Shown here: positions 51,919 to 59,605 of the stretch, piece after piece
Numbering within the stretch: position 1 is the stretch's first letter
Layout: the number at the start of each line of letters is the position of its first letter
From: Acidobacterium sp. S8
Lineage (GTDB): Bacteria > Acidobacteriota > Terriglobia > Terriglobales > Acidobacteriaceae
Assembly: GCF_009765985.1 (NCBI RefSeq)
Contig: NZ_LMUM01000037.1
Coordinates: forward strand, 604,913-668,912
Length of the DNA stretch: 64,000 nt
Direction: 5' to 3'
Program-made: the position numbers and the translations under genes
The notes under the pieces: generated by a model
What the model was told of the DNA's origin: nothing
The model's input: only the letters and a program-made list of their open reading frames with translations
Database searches by the model: none

Positions 51919-54503
51919 TGCCGTTTCCCTCTCCAAATCTGGATGACCGCACCTTCACTCAATTGGTCGAAGAAGCGCGGCAGAAAATCATGGCCAGCTG
52001 TCCAACATGGACCGATCTGTCCGTGGGCGATCCCGGAATGGCGTTGGTGGATGTCTTCGCTTTTCTCACCGAAACGATGATTTACCGCCTCAATCGAGTT
52101 CCGGACAAAGCATATGTTGAATTCCTCAAATTACTTGGCGTCAATGTACTCCCGCCTGGGGCTGCGCGGGTCCGTCTTGTCTTCAGCTTGAGAGCGCCCA
52201 TAGCAAGAGCCATTGAAATTCCCCGAGGCACTCGCGTGACTGTCGCCCGTGCTGATAGCAGTGGCTCGGCTCCGATATTCGTCACGGTTGATAACGCCTT
52301 AATACCTGCAGGCAAAACTGAGGTCGATGCCACCGCGCTTCATTGCGATCTGGTCGAAGCAGAGTTGCTGGGCAAGGGAACAGGTGCGCCTGGTCTCGTC
52401 GTTCAAGTCGCACGACCTCCCATTATCGCCCCCACAGAAGATGGGTTTGATCTTGTCGTAGGAGTCAAATCTGACGACTTGGATCTAACTGCACGGTCTG
52501 CCGGTCGGCAGTATGGAGAACAGTTTTACCGGACATGGAGAGAAGTCGAGAACTTTACGGAGGTAGGTGCGGACGGCTATGTGTACGTCGCTGACCGCAT
52601 GTCCGGCACGATTACCTTTGCGCCCGCTGTCAGAATGCGTAGCGAAACCGGATCGTTAGAAGAAGCAGCTCGCGCATTAGCCGCAGTCCCTCCGCTAAAT
52701 GAGGAGATACGCGCGTGGTATCGCCGGGGCGCGGGGCCAAATGGCAACGTTGCGGCAAACATGCTGACGGTGTTGAAAGATCCTATTGCCGGAGTCTCGG
52801 TGACGAATCCGGAAGCAGCGGTAGGGGGTCGTTCCGCGGAAACGATCGACAATGCTCTGCTGCGCGGACCGCAGGAATTGCATTCGCTGCAGAGGGCCGT
52901 CACCGCGCGCGATTTTGAACTCATAGCTGCCCGATCGGGCTCCGTCTCTCGGGCCCGTGCCTTTACTAAGGCTGCCCTCTGGACCTACGCACCTGCTGGA
53001 ACTGTGGAAGTCGTGTTGGTTCCTTACGTTGAGGAGGAGAACCGCAACGATGGTGTAAGTGCCGCTGAGATACGGGCTTTGCAGACAGATGAGGCGCGGG
53101 AGCAAATCCAGCGAGCACTCGATGAGCGGCGTCCCTTGGGTACGGCCTGCATTGTGACGTGGGCACGATACAAATCCGTGAAAGTCAAAGCTCGAGTCGT
53201 CAGCCACGTTGAGGAAGACTGTGCTGCACTCAAAAGCCGCGTTCTCGAGCGGCTTTATCAGATGATCAACCCGGTCCCCGCCGGCATATATCCTGGTTGG
53301 CGTTTTGGACAAGCGCTCAGAATTTCCAACATATATGACGCCGCGCTTGCTGAGCCTGGAGTGAGCTACGTCGACAACACCCAGTTCATCGTAGAAGAGG
53401 TCCCCGAGCGTGATATCGCATGCCTGGAGGCTGATTTCTTCCAACCGCAGACCTGGTATGCGGGCAAAGACGATACCGTTTATCGCTCCCTCGATGACGG
53501 GGAAGGCTGGGCTGCCGCGGGAAAGTTTGAGAATCAAACTGTCTTCGCCATCAAAGCTCACCCGGAGTTGCCGGGAGTAGTTGCTTTATCCACGCAAAGC
53601 TCGAATGATCAGCCAGGATCGCAGATCCATCTTTCCATCGATTGTGGCGATACTTGGATCGAGAAAGCCCGAGGAACTTACCTGGTCGAGGATATCGCTT
53701 GGACAACCCGCGATGGAGCGCCGGTCTTGCTGATGGCCACTGATGTTGGCCTCTACGAACTCGGAATGCAGGCAGATAGCTCGCCCATTCAGGTCTTTGT
53801 GCGCTCCGGCGATGAAGCTGTCGGATATTACTCCGTTATTGCCACGAAAGATTTCAGAGGCGATATCAGCGTTGCCATTGCAGCCAGAAATAGCGGAGGT
53901 ATTTTTCTTTCGAGTCAGGGCGGTAAAGGAAACACTTTTCGCAATATTGGTATGGCTGGAGAAGATGTCCGCGTTCTCGCCGTGCAAAAAGATGGCGCTC
54001 TGTCCTTTCTGTGGGCGGGCTTAGCAGCACCTGTAGTTGGCGACCCGGGCAAAGGTTGTTGTGCTTGGCAACTGTTAGGTGCCGACGATCCTGCGGATGG
54101 CTGGCAGACATTCAATAAAGACTGGACTGGCGGAAGCTGCGTGAACCTGGCCTTTTCAGGATCGAGGATCTTTGCCGGAACATACGATGCCGGAGTGATC
54201 ACCTTGGAGGAGAGAAACGATCGGGCTACCTGGCAGGCTCCGGATGTTGGCTGCGGACTCCCGATCGCATCCAAGCAACACCTTTTTCAACGGATCGACG
54301 CTCTTTCCTCTGACTCTCAGCGCGACGTGGTGCTCGCGGGTACGAAGTCCGGAATCTACCGCACAAATGATGATGGTCAGAGCTTCCAATTGTGCTCCAG
54401 CAAAGTATTCACCGATAAGGTGATGCTGCCAGCTAACTGGCTGTTTTGTTCCGGCGAGCATGAAATCGAGGTCGTATCCGAAGATGAAACAGGCGCAAAT
54501 TAA
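51918..54503 (+). CDS. Baseplate J-like protein fused to a C-terminal beta-propeller (Afp11-like)
   Basis: An 861-aa wedge protein. Residues 1-490 match 'putative baseplate assembly' gpJ proteins: DVFAFLTETMIYRLNRVPDK, VEFLKLLGVNVLPPGAARVR, RAVTARDFELIAARSGSVSR and WRFGQALRISNIYDAALAEP. A second module (about 505-850) is made of BNR/WD-like repeats with Asp-box-like signatures (YRSLDDGEGWAA, LSIDCGDTWIEKA, YRTNDDGQSFQ), suggesting a beta-propeller of six or seven blades. Typical gpJ baseplate proteins do not need this module. It would project from the baseplate and could bind sugars or a membrane partner. No fibre gene is visible, so it may substitute for one. Confidence 0.88.
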   Translation: MPFPSPNLDDRTFTQLVEEARQKIMASCPTWTDLSVGDPGMALVDVFAFLTETMIYRLNRVPDKAYVEFLKLLGVNVLPPGAARVRLVFSLRAPIARAIEIPRGTRVTVARADSSGSAPIFVTVDNALIPAGKTEVDATALHCDLVEAELLGKGTGAPGLVVQVARPPIIAPTEDGFDLVVGVKSDDLDLTARSAGRQYGEQFYRTWREVENFTEVGADGYVYVADRMSGTITFAPAVRMRSETGSLEEAARALAAVPPLNEEIRAWYRRGAGPNGNVAANMLTVLKDPIAGVSVTNPEAAVGGRSAETIDNALLRGPQELHSLQRAVTARDFELIAARSGSVSRARAFTKAALWTYAPAGTVEVVLVPYVEEENRNDGVSAAEIRALQTDEAREQIQRALDERRPLGTACIVTWARYKSVKVKARVVSHVEEDCAALKSRVLERLYQMINPVPAGIYPGWRFGQALRISNIYDAALAEPGVSYVDNTQFIVEEVPERDIACLEADFFQPQTWYAGKDDTVYRSLDDGEGWAAAGKFENQTVFAIKAHPELPGVVALSTQSSNDQPGSQIHLSIDCGDTWIEKARGTYLVEDIAWTTRDGAPVLLMATDVGLYELGMQADSSPIQVFVRSGDEAVGYYSVIATKDFRGDISVAIAARNSGGIFLSSQGGKGNTFRNIGMAGEDVRVLAVQKDGALSFLWAGLAAPVVGDPGKGCCAWQLLGADDPADGWQTFNKDWTGGSCVNLAFSGSRIFAGTYDAGVITLEERNDRATWQAPDVGCGLPIASKQHLFQRIDALSSDSQRDVVLAGTKSGIYRTNDDGQSFQLCSSKVFTDKVMLPANWLFCSGEHEIEVVSEDETGAN

Positions 54504-55017
54504 ACGGCTCCTACCCGACGTTTTCCAGCGAACTGCAACTCCGGGCAGCCCACTGCTCGCGATTCTTGACGCCATGGAAGCGATGCACGACCTGCCGGAG
54601 TCAATACTTGCTAACCTTGACCTTATCTTCGATCCACGCAGGGCTCCGGATCGCTTCGTTTCTTATCTTGCTGGATGGGTTGATCTGGGTGTAGTTTTAG
54701 AGGACGCCCGCGGGGGGGCTCGATCCACAGCCCCTTCCCTGTCTACTGGCTTGGGTCGCCTTCGAGAACTAACCGCGTCAGCTGCGAGACTGTCTGAGTG
54801 GCGAGGTACTCGAAAAGGGCTCCAGCTCTTTCTGGAGACGGCCACAGGCATGAATGGCTTTGAGATAGACGAACAGGTGAACGGGCTTGACGGCAAACCA
54901 AAACCGTTTCATCTCCGGGTTAAGGCGCCTAAAGTGCTCGTTCCGCACCGGCCTCTTATTGAAAAGATTATTGAACTTGAAAAACCCGCATATGTGACCT
55001 ATGAATTGGAGTTCTAG
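54484..55017 (+). CDS. Baseplate protein I (gpI, Afp12-like)
   Basis: A 177-aa phage-tail-I-family protein, the second wedge component. ATG 54484 (MKQAQIKRLLPDVFQRT) fits the family N-terminus better than the ATG at 54460. Further family traits are PGSPLLAILDAMEAMHDLPE, IFDPRRAPDRFVSYLAGWVD, LSEWRGTRKGLQLFLETATG and the end KPAYVTYELEF. It overlaps the gpJ gene by 20 nt and precedes the membrane-anchored PASTA protein gene by 20 nt with a good ribosome site (GGAGGAGAG). Confidence 0.9.
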   Translation: MKQAQIKRLLPDVFQRTATPGSPLLAILDAMEAMHDLPESILANLDLIFDPRRAPDRFVSYLAGWVDLGVVLEDARGGARSTAPSLSTGLGRLRELTASAARLSEWRGTRKGLQLFLETATGMNGFEIDEQVNGLDGKPKPFHLRVKAPKVLVPHRPLIEKIIELEKPAYVTYELEF

Positions 55018-55037
55018 ATCCGAGGTGGAGGAGAGAA

Positions 55038-55862
55038 ATGGCGAAGCTTTTTCAAATTACGCTTCCCGATGGTATGTCCGAGTTGAACCTCGACAGCCAG
55101 GGGCGGGCGACAGCGCAATATGTGATCGTGAACAAAAGTGCGCGTTCCCTTGACGCCCGGGCGGTTCTGGTTGCATTACCACAAAGCAATCCTTCTGATC
55201 CGAATCATCCCGTAAACAAGGGATGGGTCAAAATCGCCGGCAGCACTGATCAGCACATGGATGCGGACAAAAGCTGTACTTACACGGTCAACATTGCCGT
55301 TCCTCTTAAGACTCCCGCAGGAAAGAATGCGGCAGGAACATACAGCTTCCGTCTGGACGTTGTATCAGTTGCAAAAACGGATGAAGGAGATTCCAGCCAG
55401 CCCCTGAAGTTCACGGTTGCGAGTGTTGCGCCCCCGCAGCCCAAATGGGGTTTGATCGCTCTGATTGCGATAGTGGTAGTGTGCGTCATTGGCTTGCTCA
55501 TTTGGCTATTAAGCGGGTCCAAGCCAAAAACGACTAAAACCGGAAATTCAGGCGCCGGTTCTACAACGACGCAAACGGCTGCCCCATCTCCGGTTCCTGC
55601 AAATTTGGTTGGCATGAATTTACATGATGCAAGCGTTGCTTTGGGCAAGGCAAATCTTAGTGTCGGTGTCTTACAAGGAGATGGCAATATAGTTATTTCT
55701 ACAAGTCCCGTTGCAGGCGCGACAGCAAGTAATGGCAAGGTCGACTTGACAACCCAGTCCTCCACCGCCTGCACAGCGGCTACGCCATGTGTTTTCAAAG
55801 GAGTTCAGGCCACTGCACGAATACGCACTTTGGCTGGCCCAGCTCAATATCGTCCTCGGTGA
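55038..55862 (+). CDS. Membrane protein with N-terminal beta-domain and a PASTA domain (CIS-associated)
   Basis: A 274-aa protein right after the last baseplate gene. An N-terminal Ig-like beta-domain (1-130: TAQYVIVNKSARSLDARAVL, GTYSFRLDVVSVAKTDEGDS) has no signal peptide, so it is presumably cytoplasmic. One transmembrane helix follows (about 138-160: LIALIAIVVVCVIGLLIWLL). The outer part has a Ser/Thr linker and one PASTA domain (about 186-245: VPANLVGMNLHDASVALGKA), a fold that binds peptidoglycan fragments in kinases and penicillin-binding proteins. The topology would link a cytoplasmic CIS to the cell wall. The last 25 residues after PASTA fit no domain and may be altered. Confidence 0.72.
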   Translation: MAKLFQITLPDGMSELNLDSQGRATAQYVIVNKSARSLDARAVLVALPQSNPSDPNHPVNKGWVKIAGSTDQHMDADKSCTYTVNIAVPLKTPAGKNAAGTYSFRLDVVSVAKTDEGDSSQPLKFTVASVAPPQPKWGLIALIAIVVVCVIGLLIWLLSGSKPKTTKTGNSGAGSTTTQTAAPSPVPANLVGMNLHDASVALGKANLSVGVLQGDGNIVISTSPVAGATASNGKVDLTTQSSTACTAATPCVFKGVQATARIRTLAGPAQYRPR

Positions 55863-55918
55863 AAGGCTCTCCTGATGAATGGCATCTGTGTTCACATTTA
55901 GGGACTGGAGGTCAGGGA

Positions 55919-56458
55919 ATGGGAACGAAAGTGCTGGTGGTGGTTTTAGTAGTGGTTGTAGTCATTTTCGTAGTGTTTACGGTGATGGGTGCAAACACAA
56001 ACAAAAGCGTGAAAACAACAGGCAATCCGACCACAGATGCTTCTGGTTTCAATCCCGCGGACTACTCGCTGACAAACAGCCTGGGACCTGTGTTGGCAAA
56101 GTTCGGTCCTAAGCTCAGCGCTAAGCAAATGAAGCCATCTGCCACCAGCTTTAACTTGCAGACAAAGCCTACATTTGTGGTGACTGTCGCAGCTGATTCG
56201 AGCAATCAGTTCCGAACAGCCAAGTTTCAGATGCGTCCCGCCTCCGGCACTCCCTGCGCACTCATTTCTTATGTGGCTCTAAACCCACCGTCCAATGTAG
56301 ACAGCAGCCTGAAAAAACAGCAGTCCGATTCGAATTCGAAGAATAGTAGTAGCAAATATCAGCCTTCCATCGTGGTTCTCAGTGGTGGAGGAACCATCAC
56401 CGTGCAGCGAGGGTCAGGGGCACCCGCCGGTAGTTGTGTTGTAAGCCTGAATCAGTGA
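55919..56458 (+). CDS. Single-pass membrane protein, unknown (CIS-associated)
   Basis: A 179-aa product from ATG 55919 (GGAGG 8 nt upstream). The longer frame from 55787 overlaps the PASTA gene and reads as noise. A very hydrophobic N-terminal helix (residues 5-24: VLVVVLVVVVVIFVVFTVMG) anchors a beta-rich domain (about 60-179; KFQMRPASGTPCALISYVAL, PSIVVLSGGGTITVQRGSGA) with two Cys. A short Ser/Asn/Lys-rich insert separates two parts. I do not recognise the family. Same direction as the CIS genes and convergent with the 6-TM gene 6 nt later. Confidence 0.68.
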   Translation: MGTKVLVVVLVVVVVIFVVFTVMGANTNKSVKTTGNPTTDASGFNPADYSLTNSLGPVLAKFGPKLSAKQMKPSATSFNLQTKPTFVVTVAADSSNQFRTAKFQMRPASGTPCALISYVALNPPSNVDSSLKKQQSDSNSKNSSSKYQPSIVVLSGGGTITVQRGSGAPAGSCVVSLNQ

Positions 56459-56464
56459 AGCGAT

Positions 56465-57154
56465 CTACACGACGACTTTAATAACCGAGATGACTCCGCC
56501 GATCAAATAAATCACGATCCATATTCCCGCGAATGCACAAATTACAAGGGTTGCAACCTGATCTACGATGCTGACCAGAAAGCCCGGTACAAATCCATAT
56601 AGAAATGCGATCACAAGATTAGCTAAGAATGATGTCAGAATAATGAGGACCAGGCCCTTATTCTGCAGAAATCGCTGGTGCGATACGACAAGAGCAACAG
56701 CAAAGATGATCTTGGTGAGCATGATTAAGCTGAGCGCTATACGTGCCGTGCCTGTATCGAAACTTCCCCATATCGCAAAGTAGGCAATTGTTCCGAAGAT
56801 AGGCGCGAGCAGCAAACCTAACATCAGGAAAAGCATTGCCAGGCTCTTGAAAAAAGTGACGATGCACCCCAACAACAACAGGATGGCAACGATTACCGTC
56901 GCAATCCCCTGTACTTTACTTTGCACACGCTCGGGTACCAGCAGGGCGATACCGATAACCAGCGCCGTATAAAAGCTCAATCCGTCCAGAAAGGCCATGG
57001 AAGGAATGGCATATCCCTTGATGGATACATTTAAGGCGTTAGCGGAAGAGGAAACATTGCTTATCAGCGCTATGGAAGAAAGCTCGATCAGCACAGTAAT
57101 TCCGATAACGATCAGAGCAACCACAAAGACCGGTTTGCGCATGCCATCGAGCAC
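56465..57154 (-). CDS. Six-helix integral membrane protein, unknown
   Basis: A 229-aa protein made mostly of hydrophobic helices (about 9-32, 52-74, 82-102, 105-130, 138-160, 168-190 and 200-226), so six or seven passes. The loops are short and no catalytic motif is visible. I do not recognise the family. It is the only minus-strand gene among the CIS-linked membrane proteins and shares a 549-nt divergent region with the zincin-like gene. Location in the cluster suggests, but does not prove, a CIS link. Confidence 0.65.
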   Translation of the reverse strand: MLDGMRKPVFVVALIVIGITVLIELSSIALISNVSSSANALNVSIKGYAIPSMAFLDGLSFYTALVIGIALLVPERVQSKVQGIATVIVAILLLLGCIVTFFKSLAMLFLMLGLLLAPIFGTIAYFAIWGSFDTGTARIALSLIMLTKIIFAVALVVSHQRFLQNKGLVLIILTSFLANLVIAFLYGFVPGFLVSIVDQVATLVICAFAGIWIVIYLIGGVISVIKVVV

Positions 57155-57703
57155 TTGAACGAACCTCAGTGTAAGTCTTGAATGCGATTCAGTACTTAAC
57201 CTTATGATGCGACCATAAGAGCCAATAAAATATTTTCACATCGATATGGTTTCACCCGCAGCAACGAATTCTACTCTTGTTTAGCTGCTTTGCAATCGTG
57301 AAATATAGGATTTTTGATGAATGTAGTCGCGATAGTTGTTGCGTTGCAAGCAGCAGATTCTTCGGACGCAGCTTCCAACTTTTGATCTCGCCGAAAAAAT
57401 GATGTGCGTCAATTCAGGGATGGGTATATAGTGAACGCCGTGGTGAGGTAAGTTCTTATAAATGGGGCCGGGCGCCTGTCCGAAGTCATAATTATCGCGG
57501 CTGCGCAGAAACGATTTTGGTTATAACCTCACCACTCTTGTGAGATGACGGGCTCAACGCTGTGCGCATCCTGCATGCACAGCCGATTCGAACGAAACAC
57601 CGACTTCCTATCTAAGGTGTATTTCGCATCGAATCGTGATTTCGAACTAGGTTGATACATGCTGTTTTTAAGACGGCATCTCTCTCTCGGAGGTGAACCT
57701 TAA
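57155..57703. other. Long intergenic region with a cluster of inverted repeats (possible structured RNA or regulatory site)
   Basis: 549 nt without a gene. Three inverted repeats are packed into 57440-57636. The first is GTGGTGAGGT (57440-57449) with ACCTCACCAC (57526-57535), a perfect 10-bp closing stem around 76 nt. The second is GCTGTGC (57559-57565) with GCACAGC (57577-57583). The third, directly adjacent, is CGATTCGA (57584-57591) with TCGAATCG (57629-57636), which encloses further pairing (CGAAA/TTTCG, CACC/GGTG). None is followed by a T-run, so they are not simple terminators. It could be a leader structure of the zincin-like gene, a small RNA, or a set of operators. Confidence 0.5.
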
Positions 57704-58825
57704 ATGGTCGAGCGTATTTTCAATGATCCAATTGCTTGGGGGATTCTTGCAGCTTTCGCTGGTGTGGCCTTCCTCTTCTCGCTAATCTTCAAAGACAGAT
57801 TTGACAATGACACATCCGCCAGCGGCGCGACTTTACGAGGTCTCGAAGGCGCCATCCTCGCGGTGCTTGGCGGATTAATTGCGCGGGCCTTCATCAGTCT
57901 TCTGCTGGGAATGGCGAACAACTCGCCGGCCGCCGGATTAGCTATTGGTTGGGGTTTTTTCCTGATCCCCGGCATCGTCGATACGATCCCGTATCTCCTG
58001 CATAGCCAACCTTTATTGACCACCACTGAAAATCTGCTGTTGTTTGCAACGATGGTCGGCGGACTGTCTGGAATGGCAAGCGGCCTCTGGCGTATCTACG
58101 CGTGGGATGGCTTAGGCTGGATCGGGTTTCCACTCGATGTTACCTGGGCGCTTGCTGGCAATACCGTAGGCTGCCTCCTGCACATCATCAATTTCGTGGG
58201 CTATTGGGCCTCGCAGATTTTCTCAGATGGTTCGTGGGGTAATCACGGCACAGAGACCCGGGAGAACGCTCACCGATATGACAAGGGATTTGGTCTGAAA
58301 CCTGGTTTCGCGTTCACCCAGGGCGCGGTTATGAGCAATCTCGACGAGGCTCCTGGTCAAGACCTGTACCGGCATGAAAGAACTCATGTATGGCAGAATC
58401 GTGCTTTCGGTCCCATGTATACCCTTACCTACTTGGGATGGATGGCAGTCTGGCTTATCCCTTCAATATTTGCAGCGATCATTAAAATCGGCGTTTCCCG
58501 GACCTTCTCCGGACCAAAGGATTGGTGCTATTTCAACAACCCATGGGAAACGTGGGCTTACAAGGTTCAGAACGCGGAGCGCACCGATATCATCGGCAAT
58601 GATGATGAAGATCGGAAGATTATTTGGCCAGGTAAGTGGGTAATTGCCTGGTCCATCCCCTTCTTCCTGGTTGCTACCGTGTTAGCAGTTCTTGTAGTGA
58701 ACTCCGTGTGGGTAGACAGTGGAATGGCTGGTGCGACTGCGCAGACTCACTCCGCAGCACCAAAGTCTAAATCTCAACCACAGAGTAAGCCCCACGGTGC
58801 GCCTGCTCCGGCGAAGCACAAGTGA
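57704..58825 (+). CDS. Polytopic membrane protein with HExxH zincin-like motif
   Basis: A 373-aa protein with about seven membrane helices (near 12-30, 49-72, 78-100, 108-129, 145-172, 238-262 and 318-340). Between helices 5 and 6 is a soluble segment holding HERTH (H224, E225, H228) inside DLYRHERTHVWQNRAFGPMY, the pattern of a zinc metalloprotease active site. A late Glu (ETWAYKVQNAERTD, around 285) could be the third ligand. The upstream GFAFTQGAVMSNL strand is also family-like. The C-terminal tail is Pro/Ala/Lys-rich, ending PAPAKHK. Strong ribosome site (GGAGG). I know no named function; an intramembrane or membrane-bound protease is plausible. Confidence 0.72.
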   Translation: MVERIFNDPIAWGILAAFAGVAFLFSLIFKDRFDNDTSASGATLRGLEGAILAVLGGLIARAFISLLLGMANNSPAAGLAIGWGFFLIPGIVDTIPYLLHSQPLLTTTENLLLFATMVGGLSGMASGLWRIYAWDGLGWIGFPLDVTWALAGNTVGCLLHIINFVGYWASQIFSDGSWGNHGTETRENAHRYDKGFGLKPGFAFTQGAVMSNLDEAPGQDLYRHERTHVWQNRAFGPMYTLTYLGWMAVWLIPSIFAAIIKIGVSRTFSGPKDWCYFNNPWETWAYKVQNAERTDIIGNDDEDRKIIWPGKWVIAWSIPFFLVATVLAVLVVNSVWVDSGMAGATAQTHSAAPKSKSQPQSKPHGAPAPAKHK

Positions 58826-59158
58826 TCCCGGCAGTAAGAATGGCGAAAATGCAAGTTGACTCAGAGCCTTAAAAAACCTAAACGGTTAATGGCCAGGTGC
58901 GACAACTGGGATTACTAGGGAAGAGAAATCATCTTACCTGGAAGAAAAAGGTTATCTATCGATCGCGGTCATGCGGCTCATAAGATAAGTTACTTTGATG
59001 ACAGACTCCTCCCCCTGAAGACCTAGTCTGGATCATCTCTCTCTGAGCCACCCGAGTTAGAAGAGCTTTACATCTTGCCGTTTAGTTTCGCGTATTAGGC
59101 ACTCGCCGAGACGCTAAACAAGACGCTTGAAAAAATGAAAGTCGAGGAGGGAGTCAAA
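58826..59158. other. Intergenic region with a hairpin before the 4-TM gene
   Basis: 333 nt, no gene seen. A hairpin near the downstream gene has GTTTAG (59080-59085) pairing with CTAAAC (59114-59119). It continues with TTTCG (59086-59090) against CGAGA (59107-59111) after a 2-nt bulge. No T-run follows. The stem lies 27 nt before the GGAGGGAG ribosome site, so it could influence translation. No clear promoter was picked. Confidence 0.4.
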
Positions 59159-59599
59159 ATGTCAGTATGGAATTGGATTCAGCTGGCGGTGGCCATCATC
59201 GTCGCAATTGTGGCGTATCTTGGAAAGGGCTGGAGCAAATGGCTGGGATACGCAATGGTCTTCGGCGCCGGAGCTCTAATCATCGGCGTGAGCATCGTTC
59301 AACAGGATTATAGGTTTATAGGCTTTGGGATATTAGCGATAATAATGGTCCCGCTCGGGCTCATAGCCAATGCGACCGCCGAGTCTAAGGCCGATGACGA
59401 TACGCTGGGTGGGGAAATCAGCAATTTGCCTCCATGGGTTATGTGGGTCGCTGCGGTTCTCTTTGTAGGTGCCATCATCCCATTTTTTGTTCTAAAGGCA
59501 CCTCCGAACCTGAGCGGTGGAGTTCCTCAAACCCAGCAGACCGAATTACAGACGAAGCACGCGAATCCAAAGCCCGCCAAGGCGCCCGCCAAACATTAG
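59159..59599 (+). CDS. Small multi-pass membrane protein (CIS-associated)
   Basis: A 146-aa product from ATG 59159, with GGAGGGAG just upstream; the ATG at 59135 lies before the ribosome site. Four hydrophobic helices are seen (about 3-22, 28-48, 54-72 and 92-112). A polar loop (AESKADDDTLGGEISNL) lies before the last, and the C-terminal tail is Pro/Ala/Lys-rich, ending KAPAKH. The tail resembles that of the zincin-like protein at 57704 (PAPAKHK), hinting at a shared partner or localisation. Family unknown. Convergent with the signalling unit, 7 nt away. Confidence 0.65.
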   Translation: MSVWNWIQLAVAIIVAIVAYLGKGWSKWLGYAMVFGAGALIIGVSIVQQDYRFIGFGILAIIMVPLGLIANATAESKADDDTLGGEISNLPPWVMWVAAVLFVGAIIPFFVLKAPPNLSGGVPQTQQTELQTKHANPKPAKAPAKH

Positions 59600-59605
59600 T
59601 GACGG

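Noticed and set aside
52695-53561. 288-aa minus-strand frame inside gpJ
   Set aside because: Antisense shadow of a conserved baseplate domain with no ribosome site or family match.
45134-55017. Prophage remnant
   Set aside because: No capsid, portal, terminase, integrase or lysis cassette is present, and DUF4255 and the LysM adaptor are eCIS markers.
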